64,000 nucleotides of DNA from Brevibacillus composti (GTDB lineage Bacteria; Bacillota; Bacilli; Brevibacillales; Brevibacillaceae). The notes beneath the pieces are model-generated. The model was not told the origin of the DNA. It saw only the letters and a program-made list of their open reading frames with translations, and ran no database searches. The stretch covers positions 205,001-269,000 of the forward strand of contig NZ_CP066308.1 in assembly GCF_016406105.1 (NCBI RefSeq). Direction: 5' to 3'. A program made the position numbers and the translations under genes. Shown piece after piece: positions 18,981 through 27,143 of the stretch (positions are counted from its first letter, which is position 1; each line of letters begins with the position of its first letter).

Positions 18981-19130
18981 ATGCGAGTAAACATCACGTT
19001 GGCGTGCACCGAGTGTGGCGAGCGTAACTATATCTCCACAAAAAACAAGCGCACGACTACTGAGCGTGTCGAGCTGAAAAAGTATTGCTCCCGTGACAAG
19101 AAGCAAACCCTTCATCGCGAAACGAAGTAA
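18981..19130 (+). CDS. rpmG: 50S ribosomal protein L33
   Basis: A 49-residue large-subunit protein, [18 protein letters not shown] to LHRETK. Cys9 and Cys12 form one zinc-type pair, but only one Cys (36) is present in the second half, so it is close to the form that keeps an incomplete ribbon. The ATG at 18981 follows TGGAGGTGG. It is the first gene of rpmG-secE-nusG. Confidence 0.95.
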   Translation: MRVNITLACTECGERNYISTKNKRTTTERVELKKYCSRDKKQTLHRETK

Positions 19131-19163
19131 TGATGGAAAGCGACGAAGTCTGGGGGTGGCACT

Positions 19164-19379
19164 ATGGGTTTCCTAGCCAAAATGGGAGCTAGCTTTCGCC
19201 GTACCGGTGAATTTTTCGGTGATGTGAGATCAGAACTGAAGAAGGTTCGCTGGCCGAACCGAAAAGAGTTGACCACCTACACGGTCGTCGTTCTCATTAC
19301 GGTTACGCTGTTGGCGCTGTTCTTCTTTGTTATCGATCTGGGGATTTCTCGCGTCATTGATTTGATTTTAGGAACGTAA
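19164..19379 (+). CDS. secE: Preprotein translocase subunit SecE
   Basis: A 71-residue subunit of the SecYEG channel. An amphipathic charged stretch (FFGDVRSELKKVRWPNRKEL, residues 18-37) is followed by a single membrane segment at about 42-65, as in the short SecE of Firmicutes. The ATG at 19164 follows GGGGGTGG. Confidence 0.95.
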   Translation: MGFLAKMGASFRRTGEFFGDVRSELKKVRWPNRKELTTYTVVVLITVTLLALFFFVIDLGISRVIDLILGT

Positions 19380-19391
19380 TTTTGCAAGCCT

Positions 19392-19426
19392 AGGAGGGAC
19401 GGACGGATAACGTCCTTGTGGATATG
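19392..19426 (+). promoter_or_regulatory. nusG ribosome site with a hairpin between site and start
   Basis: AGGAGG at 19392-19397 is 20 to 26 bases from the possible starts, too far for normal use. A perfect GGACG-GATAA-CGTCC hairpin (19401-19415) lies between them and would bring the site to 5 bases from the GTG at 19418 or 11 from the ATG at 19424. Confidence 0.6.
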
Positions 19427-19960
19427 GAAAAAGCATGGTATGTGGTTCATACGTACTCGGGTTATGAAAACAAGGTAAAGACCAATCTGGAGAAGCGCGT
19501 TGAGTCGATGGGCATGGAAGACAAGATCTTCCGCGTTCTCGTACCCACGGAAGAAGAGGTGGAGACGAAGGACGGTAAAAAGCGCACCGTGACGAAAAAG
19601 GTGTTTCCTGGATATGTCCTTGTTGAAATGGTGATGACGGACGACTCTTGGTACGTCGTGCGCAACACCCCTGGGGTTACCGGCTTTGTTGGTTCCACAG
19701 GCGCCGGTTCCAAACCGACAGCGCTGCGTCCTGAAGAGGCCGATACAATCCTCCGTCAAATGGGGATTGAGATTCCCAAAATCAAAGTTGACTTTGATCT
19801 CCGCGACATGGTGCGTGTGACCGATGGTCCATTCTCCAGCCGTACCGGAGAAATAATCGAGATTCATCCCGACCGGCAAAAGGTGCGCGTGCTGGTAGAT
19901 ATCTTCGGCCGCGAAACACCGGTTGAGCTCGATTTTACGCAGATTCAAAAATTGGATTAG
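19424..19960 (+). CDS. nusG: Transcription termination/antitermination factor NusG
   Basis: A 178-residue RNA polymerase elongation factor with the NGN domain WYVVHTYSGYENKVKTNLE at the start, VFPGYVLVEM and WYVVRNTPGVTGFVG in the middle, and a C-terminal KOW domain from about residue 125. I use the ATG at 19424 because the Bacillus protein starts MEK-WYVVHTYSGYENKV; the GTG at 19418 would add two residues. A hairpin sits between the ribosome site and the start. Confidence 0.93.
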   Translation: MEKAWYVVHTYSGYENKVKTNLEKRVESMGMEDKIFRVLVPTEEEVETKDGKKRTVTKKVFPGYVLVEMVMTDDSWYVVRNTPGVTGFVGSTGAGSKPTALRPEEADTILRQMGIEIPKIKVDFDLRDMVRVTDGPFSSRTGEIIEIHPDRQKVRVLVDIFGRETPVELDFTQIQKLD

Positions 19961-19968
19961 GATTCATC

Positions 19969-19997
19969 TTGAAAACTACCATGCGATGTGGTAAATT
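19969..19997 (+). promoter_or_regulatory. Candidate SigA promoter of rplK-rplA
   Basis: TTGAAA at 19969-19974, a 17-base spacer, TAAATT at 19992-19997, just after the nusG stop. Confidence 0.55.
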
Positions 19998-20015
19998 TCT
20001 TGTTGTTTCTGATAT

Positions 20016-20037
20016 CCCCAATGATAAGGGGTTTTTT
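20016..20037 (+). terminator. Weak terminator/attenuator before rplK
   Basis: CCCC-AATGATAA-GGGG followed by six T. With only four G-C pairs it is weak; it may end nusG transcripts or act as an attenuator in the rplK leader. Confidence 0.45.
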
Positions 20038-20088
20038 GCACTCTCACTATAGATGGAAAGTCTACTTACATAGGCTTTCGGCAATTGG

Positions 20089-20119
20089 GTGGGAGGGGGC
20101 ATTCCCCCGTAATAACCAC
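20089..20119 (+). promoter_or_regulatory. Candidate L1-binding leader of rplK-rplA
   Basis: The outer stem GTGG/CCAC (20089-20092 with 20116-20119), an asymmetric loop GA versus GTAATAA, and the inner stem GGGGG/CCCCC (20095-20099 with 20104-20108) resemble the two helices with an asymmetric loop that ribosomal protein L1 recognises in 23S rRNA and in its own mRNA. It lies 20 bases before the rplK ribosome site. Established for L1 autoregulation; the assignment here is by shape. Confidence 0.5.
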
Positions 20120-20143
20120 ATGTGAAGTAAGGAGGTGTCTTAC

Positions 20144-20569
20144 GTGGCTAAGAAGGTTATCCGCGTAATCAAATTGCAAATCCCGGCAGGTAAAGCGAAT
20201 CCTGCACCTCCAGTAGGTCCGGCACTCGGTCAAGCTGGTGTTAACATCATGGGATTCTGTAAAGAATTCAACGCTCGCACAGAGAGCGAAGCAGGAATGA
20301 TCATTCCAGTAGAAATTACTGTTTTTGAAGACCGTTCCTTTACGTTCATCACGAAAACGCCACCGGCTGCTGTTCTCTTGAAGAAAGCGGCTGGCATTGA
20401 GTCTGGTTCCGGCGTGCCGAACAAGAACAAAGTGGCTACCCTGAAGCGTGACAAAGTTCGCGAAATCGCTGAACTGAAGCGTCCTGACCTGAATGCAGCA
20501 TCCGTGGAAGCGGCTATGCTCATGATCGAAGGGACCGCTCGCTCCATGGGTATCGTGATTGAAGACTAA
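20144..20569 (+). CDS. rplK: 50S ribosomal protein L11
   Basis: A 141-residue protein of the GTPase-associated centre. The N-terminal [22 protein letters not shown] is the thiostrepton-binding domain and the C-terminal domain binds 23S rRNA. The start is the GTG at 20144, 7 bases after AGGAGGTG; the GTG at 20135 is part of that site. It is followed by rplA. Confidence 0.97.
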   Translation: MAKKVIRVIKLQIPAGKANPAPPVGPALGQAGVNIMGFCKEFNARTESEAGMIIPVEITVFEDRSFTFITKTPPAAVLLKKAAGIESGSGVPNKNKVATLKRDKVREIAELKRPDLNAASVEAAMLMIEGTARSMGIVIED

Positions 20570-20662
20570 TCGTCTTTGTTGCAGGGAGGGGTACACCAGT
20601 TGTGCCCCTTGTTTGTGGGAGGATCAAACCGCTACGACCACATTGAAGGGAGATTTACAATC

Positions 20663-21346
20663 ATGGCAAAACGTGGAAAAAAGTATCAAGAAGCGCTCAA
20701 GCTGATTGATAAAAACAAAGTATACGAAGTTGCAGAAGGAATCGAGCTGGTAAAGAAAACGGCTTCTGCAAAGTTTGATGAATCCGTGGAAGCAGCATTC
20801 CGTCTGGGCGTAGACCCGAAGCGTGCTGACCAACAAATCCGCGGTGCAGTTGTTCTGCCGCACGGTACTGGTAAAGTACAGCGCGTTCTCGTTTTCGCAA
20901 AAGGCGAGAAAGCGAAAGAAGCGGAAGCAGCTGGTGCTGATTATGTAGGCGATGCAGACATGATCGCAAAAATTCAAGGCGGCTGGTTCGACTTTGACGT
21001 AGTCGTAGCTACCCCTGACATGATGGGTGAAGTAGGGAAACTGGGTCGCGTACTCGGTCCGAAAGGCCTCATGCCAAACCCGAAAACCGGTACCGTTACA
21101 TTTGATGTAACCAAAGCGGTTAACGAAATCAAAGCTGGTAAAATTGAGTACCGCGTTGACAAAGCGGGCAACATCCACGCGCCAATCGGCAAGGTGTCTT
21201 TCGATGCCGAGAAGCTGGCTGAAAACCTGGCTGCGTTGACAGAAGCGCTCAACCGTGCGAAACCAGCTGCAGCGAAAGGCGTTTACATGAGAAACGTATC
21301 CATCAGCTCCACGATGGGTCCTGGTGTGCGCGTAGCTGTAAAATAA
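20663..21346 (+). CDS. rplA: 50S ribosomal protein L1
   Basis: A 227-residue protein of the mobile L1 stalk, and the usual translational repressor of the rplK-rplA mRNA. It starts [16 protein letters not shown] at the ATG at 20663, after GAAGGGAG; the longer open frame upstream covers the intergenic spacer and is not used. It contains [15 protein letters not shown] near residue 127 in domain II. Confidence 0.97.
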   Translation: MAKRGKKYQEALKLIDKNKVYEVAEGIELVKKTASAKFDESVEAAFRLGVDPKRADQQIRGAVVLPHGTGKVQRVLVFAKGEKAKEAEAAGADYVGDADMIAKIQGGWFDFDVVVATPDMMGEVGKLGRVLGPKGLMPNPKTGTVTFDVTKAVNEIKAGKIEYRVDKAGNIHAPIGKVSFDAEKLAENLAALTEALNRAKPAAAKGVYMRNVSISSTMGPGVRVAVK

Positions 21347-21352
21347 TGATAG

Positions 21353-21381
21353 TTGACTTCCCGGGCGGAAGTTGATAAGAT
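21353..21381 (+). promoter_or_regulatory. SigA promoter of rplJ-rplL
   Basis: TTGACT at 21353-21358, 17 bases, TAAGAT at 21376-21381 with a TG one base upstream. Confidence 0.75.
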
Positions 21382-21387
21382 AGTGGC

Positions 21388-21560
21388 TGTTGATGAAAAG
21401 AATATGCCATGCCGTAGACAGAAGGTGCAGCGGTCACAAGCCCTGCTTAATATCCCTCCGAGGCGTGTAATGAAGCGGATAGAGGATTTGGCTTTCAAAC
21501 TCCTTTGACGATACACATTATGCCCTCGTATGCAATCTACGAGGGCATTTCTCTTTTTTC
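21388..21560 (+). promoter_or_regulatory. Ribosomal protein L10 leader
   Basis: The region between promoter and rplJ contains the L10-leader core: CCGTAGACAGAAGGTGC near 21412-21428 and GCTTAATATCCCTCCGAGG near 21446-21464, the conserved kink-turn strands bound by L10(L12)4. It ends in a perfect 10-bp terminator stem (21520-21529 with 21539-21548) with a T-rich tail. Binding of free L10-L12 should favour termination and so lower rplJL expression. The family is established in Bacillales; the assignment is by sequence and position. Confidence 0.9.
21520..21559 (+). terminator. L10-leader terminator
   Basis: ATGCCCTCGT pairs perfectly with ACGAGGGCAT around a 9-base loop, then TTCTCTTTTTT. It is the attenuator before rplJ. 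Confidence 0.88.
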
Positions 21561-21586
21561 AGGAAAGAGCACGGGAGGTGTAACCA

Positions 21587-22102
21587 TTGGCAGAAATTCG
21601 TCCAACCGTTATTCGTGAAGAGAAAGTACAAGCGGTGAATGAGATCGCTTCGAAATTGCGTTCCAGTCAAACGACTGTGATTGCTGACTATCGCGGTCTG
21701 AACGTAGCGCAAGTAACTGAGCTGCGTAAACAACTCCGCGAAGCTGGCGTCGAGTTCGTCGTTCTGAAAAACACTTTGACTCGACTCGCAACAGCGAAAG
21801 AGAACCTGACTGAGCTGGATCAGTACCTCACTGGCCCGAATGCAATCGCGTTCTCCGAAAATGATGTAATCGCTCCGGCGAAAATCATCGCTGAATTCGC
21901 GAAGAAAAACGACAAGCTGGAAATCAAGGGCGGCGTTATCGAAGGAAAAGTAGTGAGCGCTGATGACATCAAAGCGCTGGCAGCACTGCCTTCCCGCGAA
22001 GGTCTCCTGTCCATGCTTCTCAGCGTACTGCAAGCTCCTATGCGCAACTTCGCGCTGGCAGTCAAAGCAGTTGCCGAGCAAAAAGAAGAACAAGGCGCGT
22101 AA
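21587..22102 (+). CDS. rplJ: 50S ribosomal protein L10
   Basis: A 171-residue protein that carries the L7/L12 dimers on the stalk. It begins at a TTG (21587), 7 bases after GGGAGGTG, giving [17 protein letters not shown], followed by the conserved [22 protein letters not shown] helical C-terminus binds L12. Regulated by the leader upstream. Confidence 0.95.
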   Translation: MAEIRPTVIREEKVQAVNEIASKLRSSQTTVIADYRGLNVAQVTELRKQLREAGVEFVVLKNTLTRLATAKENLTELDQYLTGPNAIAFSENDVIAPAKIIAEFAKKNDKLEIKGGVIEGKVVSADDIKALAALPSREGLLSMLLSVLQAPMRNFALAVKAVAEQKEEQGA

Positions 22103-22186
22103 GTTGCCTGAAATGGGCTTGATTGCCCTATGCGTTATCTGATCTACGGATCACAAACACTTTTCCATGAATGGGAGGACAATAAG

Positions 22187-22549
22187 ATGAGCAAAGAGCA
22201 AATCTTGGAAGCGATCAAAGGTATGTCCGTTCTCGAACTGAACGACCTGGTAAAAGCAATTGAAGAAGAATTCGGTGTAACTGCTGCTGCTCCTGTAGCT
22301 GTAGTTGCTGGCGGCGCTGCTGAAGCAGCTGCTGAGCAAACTGAATTCACCGTAACTCTGGTAAGCGGCGGCGCTTCCAAAATCAACGTAATCAAAGTAG
22401 TTCGCGAACTGACTGGTCTGGGTCTGAAAGAAGCAAAAGACCTGGTAGACAACGCTCCAAAAGCTCTGAAAGAGGGCGTTTCCAAAGACGAGGCAGAAGC
22501 TCTCAAAGCAAAACTCGAAGAAGCTGGCGCTACTGTAGAAGTAAAGTAA
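22187..22549 (+). CDS. rplL: 50S ribosomal protein L7/L12
   Basis: A 120-residue stalk protein that recruits translation GTPases. An N-terminal dimerisation helix ([20 protein letters not shown]), an Ala-rich hinge at about 37-52 and the C-terminal GTPase-binding domain with [16 protein letters not shown] are seen. The ATG at 22187 follows GGGAGGA. Codons are strongly biased, as in highly expressed genes. Confidence 0.97.
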   Translation: MSKEQILEAIKGMSVLELNDLVKAIEEEFGVTAAAPVAVVAGGAAEAAAEQTEFTVTLVSGGASKINVIKVVRELTGLGLKEAKDLVDNAPKALKEGVSKDEAEALKAKLEEAGATVEVK

Positions 22550-22573
22550 GCTAGCGATCGAAAAGCGGAATAG

Positions 22574-22601
22574 ATCCCCTTGCCTGCGGCAGGGGGATTT
22601 T
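22574..22601 (+). terminator. Terminator after rplL
   Basis: An 11-bp stem (22574-22584 with 22588-22598) with a 3-base loop followed by a short T run. Confidence 0.65.
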
Positions 22602-22646
22602 CTGTACGAGAAAGGCAAGTCTAGGATGAGGAAAGGTGGGCCATAC

Positions 22647-23246
22647 GTGGCAGATCACTACTACACGAGCCGCCCCGGCGCGGAACATGACGAGCAGGAG
22701 TTTACCTTTACATTGCGGGGGCATCAGCTTCGCTTTATCACCGATGCCGGCGTGTTTTCGCGGGATCGGGTGGATTTTGGCAGTCAATTGTTAATCGAAA
22801 CGATGGCGATTGACCCGTCCGCTCATGTCTTGGATGTGGGATGCGGGTACGGTCCGATGGGACTGAGCGCCGCCAGGCTGGCCCAGGCAGGGCATGTGAC
22901 GATGATCGATGTCAACGAGCGCGCGGTGGAGCTGGCGCGGCGCAATGCACGGCTCAACGGCATTTCCAATGTGGAGATACTCGTGAGCGATGTGTACAGC
23001 GCGGTACAGGGCCGGACGTTTGATGTGATCTTGACCAATCCGCCGATACGGGCCGGGAAGGAAATCGTCCATCGCATTTTCACCGAAGGCTATGACCTGC
23101 TGCGGTCAGGCGGCGAGATGTGGGTAGTGATCCAGAAAAAGCAGGGAGCGCCATCGGCCTTGCGGAAGCTGCAAGAGGTCTACGGGGAAGTGGAAGAGAT
23201 GGAGAAAAAGAAGGGCTATCATATCTACAGGGCCCGAAAGTCCTAA
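22647..23246 (+). CDS. YbxB-like class I SAM-dependent methyltransferase
   Basis: A 199-residue Rossmann methyltransferase of the RsmC/YbxB group. SAM-binding motif I is VLDVGCGYGPMGL near residue 55 and the catalytic TNPPIRAGK near 130 is typical of guanine-N2 RNA methyltransferases. It probably modifies rRNA, but the exact base is not known to me. I use GTG 22647 (MADHYYTSRP, as in B. subtilis YbxB), 6 bases after GGTGGG; the ATG at 22626 would add seven residues. As in Bacillus it sits between rplL and rpoB. Confidence 0.88.
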   Translation: MADHYYTSRPGAEHDEQEFTFTLRGHQLRFITDAGVFSRDRVDFGSQLLIETMAIDPSAHVLDVGCGYGPMGLSAARLAQAGHVTMIDVNERAVELARRNARLNGISNVEILVSDVYSAVQGRTFDVILTNPPIRAGKEIVHRIFTEGYDLLRSGGEMWVVIQKKQGAPSALRKLQEVYGEVEEMEKKKGYHIYRARKS

Positions 23247-23286
23247 ACGGCCCCTGACCATTGTCGACCTCCGCAAAAAGAATCAC

Positions 23287-23321
23287 TTGACTTGCATATT
23301 TCCGTGTGATAGTATTATAAA
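23287..23321 (+). promoter_or_regulatory. Overlapping SigA promoters of rpoB-rpoC
   Basis: TTGACT (23287-23292) with TAGTAT (23310-23315) at 17 bases, and TTGCAT (23292-23297) with TATAAA (23316-23321) at 18 bases. Both precede a leader of about 240 bases. Confidence 0.7.
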
Positions 23322-23393
23322 ATGTCAATATGGGATTAATGTCTATTTTTACGCAGTTCCCAGTGCCAGAACTCATTTTCTTCTTTTTTATAC

Positions 23394-23439
23394 AAAGGAG
23401 GAATGATGGTGTAAAAACATGGGAATTCTTATAAAATAG
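23394..23439 (+). promoter_or_regulatory. Strong ribosome site with mini-ORFs in the rpoB leader
   Basis: AAAGGAGG at 23394-23401 is followed by ATG ATG GTG TAA (23403-23414) and then by a six-codon ORF (ATG at 23419, TAG at 23437-23439). No larger gene uses the site. Confidence 0.45.
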
Positions 23440-23448
23440 ATTTCCTCT

Positions 23449-23490
23449 GGGTTAAAAATGGTGATACTGCTTTAACCCATTTTTATTTTT
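23449..23490 (+). terminator. Terminator-like hairpin in the rpoB leader
   Basis: GGGTTAAA (23449-23456) pairs perfectly with TTTAACCC (23471-23478), 14-base loop, then ATTTTTATTTTT. It lies downstream of the rpoB promoters, so it would be an attenuator. Confidence 0.65.
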
Positions 23491-23574
23491 GCGCACCAAG
23501 GTATTCGTTGCCGTCAAGGCAGGCCGAATGCCCAGTTTTTTATGTGTGAAAACACAACCTGAGGGGTGAATAAG

Positions 23575-26500
23575 TTGGCAGGTAAAGTAGTTCAAAGTGG
23601 CCGACACCGCCAGCGTCGTACGTATTCGCGTATTAACGAAGTGCTGGGCCTTCCAAATCTGATCGAGATTCAGCAAAAGTCGTACCAGTGGTTCCTGGAT
23701 GAAGGATTGCGTGAAATGTTCCAAGACATTTCGCCGATTCAGGACTTCACGGGCAATCTTGTGCTGGAGTTTATCGATTACAGCTTGGGCGAGCCCAAGT
23801 ATGACGTGGACGAGTCGAAAGAACGTGACGTCACCTATGCAGCGCCACTGCGCGTGAAAGTCCGTTTGCTGAACAAAGAGACGGGCGAAGTGAAGGAACA
23901 AGAAGTCTTCATGGGGGATTTCCCGCTCATGACTGAAACGGGAACCTTCATTATTAATGGGGCTGAGCGTGTCATTGTCAGCCAGCTTGTTCGTTCCCCC
24001 AGTGTCTATTACAACACCAAGGTGGACAAAAACGGGAAGCAGGCGTTTACTGCTACCGTGATTCCAAACCGCGGCGCGTGGCTGGAGCTGGAGACAGATG
24101 CGAAGGATGTCATCTACGTCCGCATCGACCGTACCCGGAAAATCCCGGTAACGGTGCTGCTTCGTGCGCTCGGCTTTGGTTCTGACATCGAGATTCTCAA
24201 CCTCCTGGGCGAGGATGAGTATATCAAGAATACGCTGGAAAAAGACAATACCGACTCTACGGAAAAGGCGCTGATCGAGATCTATGAGCGCCTGCGTCCG
24301 GGTGAGCCGCCGACGGTAGAGAACGCGAAAAGCCTCTTGATTTCCCGTTTCTTCGATCCGAAGCGGTACGATCTGGCTTCCGTAGGGCGTTATAAAATGA
24401 ACAAGAAGCTTCACCTGAAAAACCGCCTCTACAATCAGCGTCTGGCTGAGACGCTGGTAGATCCGAGCACAGGTGAAATCATTGCAGAAGCAGGCCAAAT
24501 GATCGATCGCCGCATGCTGGACCGCATTCTTCCCCTGCTGGAAGACCGCGTGGGCTTCGTAGACGTCCGCACGCATGGCGGCGTTCTCGAAGAAGATTCG
24601 ATTCGCTTGCAATCCATCAACATTTTCTCTCCGCTTGATGACGGCAAAGTGATCAAGATCATCGGAAACGGAAATGTGGATAAATCCGTGAAACATATCA
24701 CGCCTGCCGATATCGTGGCAGCGATCAACTACTTTATGAACCTCCTGCACGGCGTAGGTTCTACGGATGATATCGATCATCTGGGCAACCGCCGTCTGCG
24801 TTCGGTAGGGGAGCTCTTGCAGAACCAGTTCCGCATCGGTCTCTCCCGTATGGAGCGCGTGGTTCGCGAGCGCATGTCCATTCAGGACCAGAACCAGATC
24901 ACGCCGCAAGCGCTGATCAACATCCGTCCGGTCATCGCAGCGATCAAGGAGTTCTTTGGAAGCTCCCAGCTCTCCCAGTTCATGGACCAGACCAACCCGC
25001 TGGCTGAGCTGACGCATAAGCGCCGTCTCTCCGCGCTGGGTCCCGGCGGTCTGACTCGTGAGCGCGCGGGCTTTGAAGTGCGCGACGTTCACCACTCCCA
25101 CTATGGCCGGATGTGTCCGATTGAGACGCCGGAGGGTCCGAACATCGGTCTGATCAACTCGCTCTCTTCTTTTGCGAGAATCAACGATTATGGCTTTATC
25201 GAAACACCCAGACGGAAAGTAGATCCGGAGACAGGCTATGTGCTGAATGAGATCGTCTATCTGACTGCGGATGAGGAAGACGTATTTAACGTCGCTCAGG
25301 CAAATCAGCCTTTGGATGAGAATGGCCGTTTCTTGAATGACATGGTTATTTGCCGACGCAAGGGCGACATCCTGAGCGTTCCTCGCGACAAGGTCGATTA
25401 TATGGACGTATCTCCGAAACAAGTTGTCTCCGTGGCAACCGCACTTATTCCGTTCCTTGAGAACGACGACGCCAACCGCGCACTGATGGGTTCCAACATG
25501 CAGCGGCAGGCCGTTCCGCTCCTGATTCCGCAAGCTCCGTTTGTGGGTACGGGCATGGAGCATAAGGCTGCACAGGATTCCGGCGTGGCGATTGTAGCCA
25601 AGCATCCGGGCCAGGTAGAGCGTGTGACTGCACGCGAAATCTGGGTGCGCCGCTACAAAGAGATCGACGGCAAGAAAGTGGCCGGCGATATCGACAAGTA
25701 TAAGCTGCACAAATTTATCCGTTCCAACCAGGGCACCTGCGTCAACCAGCGTCCGATCGTTCAAAAAGGCGACTGGGTAGAGAAGGGTGACATCATCGGT
25801 GACGGTCCGTCCACGGAAAAGGGCGAACTGGCGCTGGGCCGCAACGTCATCGTTGCGTTTATGACCTGGGAAGGCTACAACTACGAGGACGCCATCCTGC
25901 TCAGTGAAAAACTGGTGAAGGACGACGTGTATACCTCGATTCATATCGAAGAATACGAATCCGAAGCCCGCGACACCAAGCTGGGACCGGAAGAGATCAC
26001 GCGCGACATTCCGAACGTCGGCGAGGATGCACTGAAGAATCTGGACGAGCGCGGAATCGTGCGCGTCGGTGCCGAGATTCAAGACGGCGATATCCTCGTG
26101 GGCAAAGTAACGCCAAAAGGGGTTACCGAGCTGACGGCGGAAGAGCGCCTGCTCCATGCCATCTTTGGTGAAAAAGCGCGCGAGGTTCGCGACACCTCTC
26201 TCCGCGTGCCGCACGGCGGTTCCGGTATTGTCGTGGACGTCAAAGTATTTACCCGCGAGAACGGCGATGAGCTGCCTCCGGGCGTCAACCAGCTGGTACG
26301 TGTCTACATCGCCCAAAAACGGAAAATCTCCGTGGGTGACAAGATGGCCGGCCGCCACGGTAACAAAGGGGTTATCGCGCGGATCATGCCAGAGGAAGAC
26401 ATGCCGTTCCTGCCGGATGGCTCTCCTGTAGAGATCGTGCTCAACCCGCTGGGCGTTCCGTCCCGGATGAATATCGGTCAGGTACTGGAGACGCACCTCG

Positions 26501-27114
26501 GCATGGCGGCCAAAATGCTGGGCATCCACGTAGCGACGCCTGTATTCGACGGTGCACGCCAGGAGGATGTATTCGAGACGCTGGAAGAAGCCGGTCTCGA
26601 CCGCGATGGAAAAACGATTCTGTACGATGGCCGCACAGGTGAACCGTTTGACCGCCGTGTAACGGTGGGCTGCGTGTACATGCTGAAGCTGGCTCACTTG
26701 GTAGACGACAAGATTCACGCCCGTTCCACGGGTCCATACTCGCTCGTTACGCAGCAGCCGCTGGGCGGTAAAGCGCAGTTCGGCGGACAGCGTTTCGGGG
26801 AGATGGAGGTATGGGCGCTGGAAGCATACGGTGCCGCCTACACCCTGCAAGAGATTCTTACTGTCAAGTCGGACGACGTCGTCGGTCGCGTGAAGACCTA
26901 CGAAGCGATCGTCAAAGGGGAAAACGTGCCGGAGCCAGGTGTTCCTGAGTCCTTCAAGGTTCTCATCAAGGAACTGCAAAGCTTGGGTATGGACGTGAAA
27001 ATCCTGTCCGAAGACGAGCAGGAAATTGAAATGCGCGAAATGGAAGAAGAGGACGAAGGCAACAGCGAAAAGCTGAACCTCGTACTTGAAGGCGGAAGCT
27101 TGGACGAAGAGTAA
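23575..27114 (+). CDS. rpoB: RNA polymerase subunit beta
   Basis: A 1179-residue catalytic subunit. The rifampicin region reads [20 protein letters not shown] with no common resistance change visible, and the conserved [13 protein letters not shown] appears near residue 925. I place the start at TTG 23575 ([15 protein letters not shown]), 8 bases after GAGGGGTG, which aligns with the TTG start of Bacillus rpoB; GTG 23566 overlaps that site. The C-terminal tail is acidic. rpoC follows after 29 bases. Confidence 0.97.
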   Translation: MAGKVVQSGRHRQRRTYSRINEVLGLPNLIEIQQKSYQWFLDEGLREMFQDISPIQDFTGNLVLEFIDYSLGEPKYDVDESKERDVTYAAPLRVKVRLLNKETGEVKEQEVFMGDFPLMTETGTFIINGAERVIVSQLVRSPSVYYNTKVDKNGKQAFTATVIPNRGAWLELETDAKDVIYVRIDRTRKIPVTVLLRALGFGSDIEILNLLGEDEYIKNTLEKDNTDSTEKALIEIYERLRPGEPPTVENAKSLLISRFFDPKRYDLASVGRYKMNKKLHLKNRLYNQRLAETLVDPSTGEIIAEAGQMIDRRMLDRILPLLEDRVGFVDVRTHGGVLEEDSIRLQSINIFSPLDDGKVIKIIGNGNVDKSVKHITPADIVAAINYFMNLLHGVGSTDDIDHLGNRRLRSVGELLQNQFRIGLSRMERVVRERMSIQDQNQITPQALINIRPVIAAIKEFFGSSQLSQFMDQTNPLAELTHKRRLSALGPGGLTRERAGFEVRDVHHSHYGRMCPIETPEGPNIGLINSLSSFARINDYGFIETPRRKVDPETGYVLNEIVYLTADEEDVFNVAQANQPLDENGRFLNDMVICRRKGDILSVPRDKVDYMDVSPKQVVSVATALIPFLENDDANRALMGSNMQRQAVPLLIPQAPFVGTGMEHKAAQDSGVAIVAKHPGQVERVTAREIWVRRYKEIDGKKVAGDIDKYKLHKFIRSNQGTCVNQRPIVQKGDWVEKGDIIGDGPSTEKGELALGRNVIVAFMTWEGYNYEDAILLSEKLVKDDVYTSIHIEEYESEARDTKLGPEEITRDIPNVGEDALKNLDERGIVRVGAEIQDGDILVGKVTPKGVTELTAEERLLHAIFGEKAREVRDTSLRVPHGGSGIVVDVKVFTRENGDELPPGVNQLVRVYIAQKRKISVGDKMAGRHGNKGVIARIMPEEDMPFLPDGSPVEIVLNPLGVPSRMNIGQVLETHLGMAAKMLGIHVATPVFDGARQEDVFETLEEAGLDRDGKTILYDGRTGEPFDRRVTVGCVYMLKLAHLVDDKIHARSTGPYSLVTQQPLGGKAQFGGQRFGEMEVWALEAYGAAYTLQEILTVKSDDVVGRVKTYEAIVKGENVPEPGVPESFKVLIKELQSLGMDVKILSEDEQEIEMREMEEEDEGNSEKLNLVLEGGSLDEE

Positions 27115-27143
27115 GATTCCGGTACAAAGGGAGGTAACGCCCT

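Noticed and set aside
24960..25060. Rifampicin-resistance substitution in rpoB
   Set aside because: The resistance-determining stretch has the usual residues (Q, D, H, R, S, L at the key positions).
23452..26979. A 1175-codon open frame on the minus strand
   Set aside because: It lies entirely opposite rpoB, has no ribosome site or family motifs, and arises from the codon bias of rpoB.
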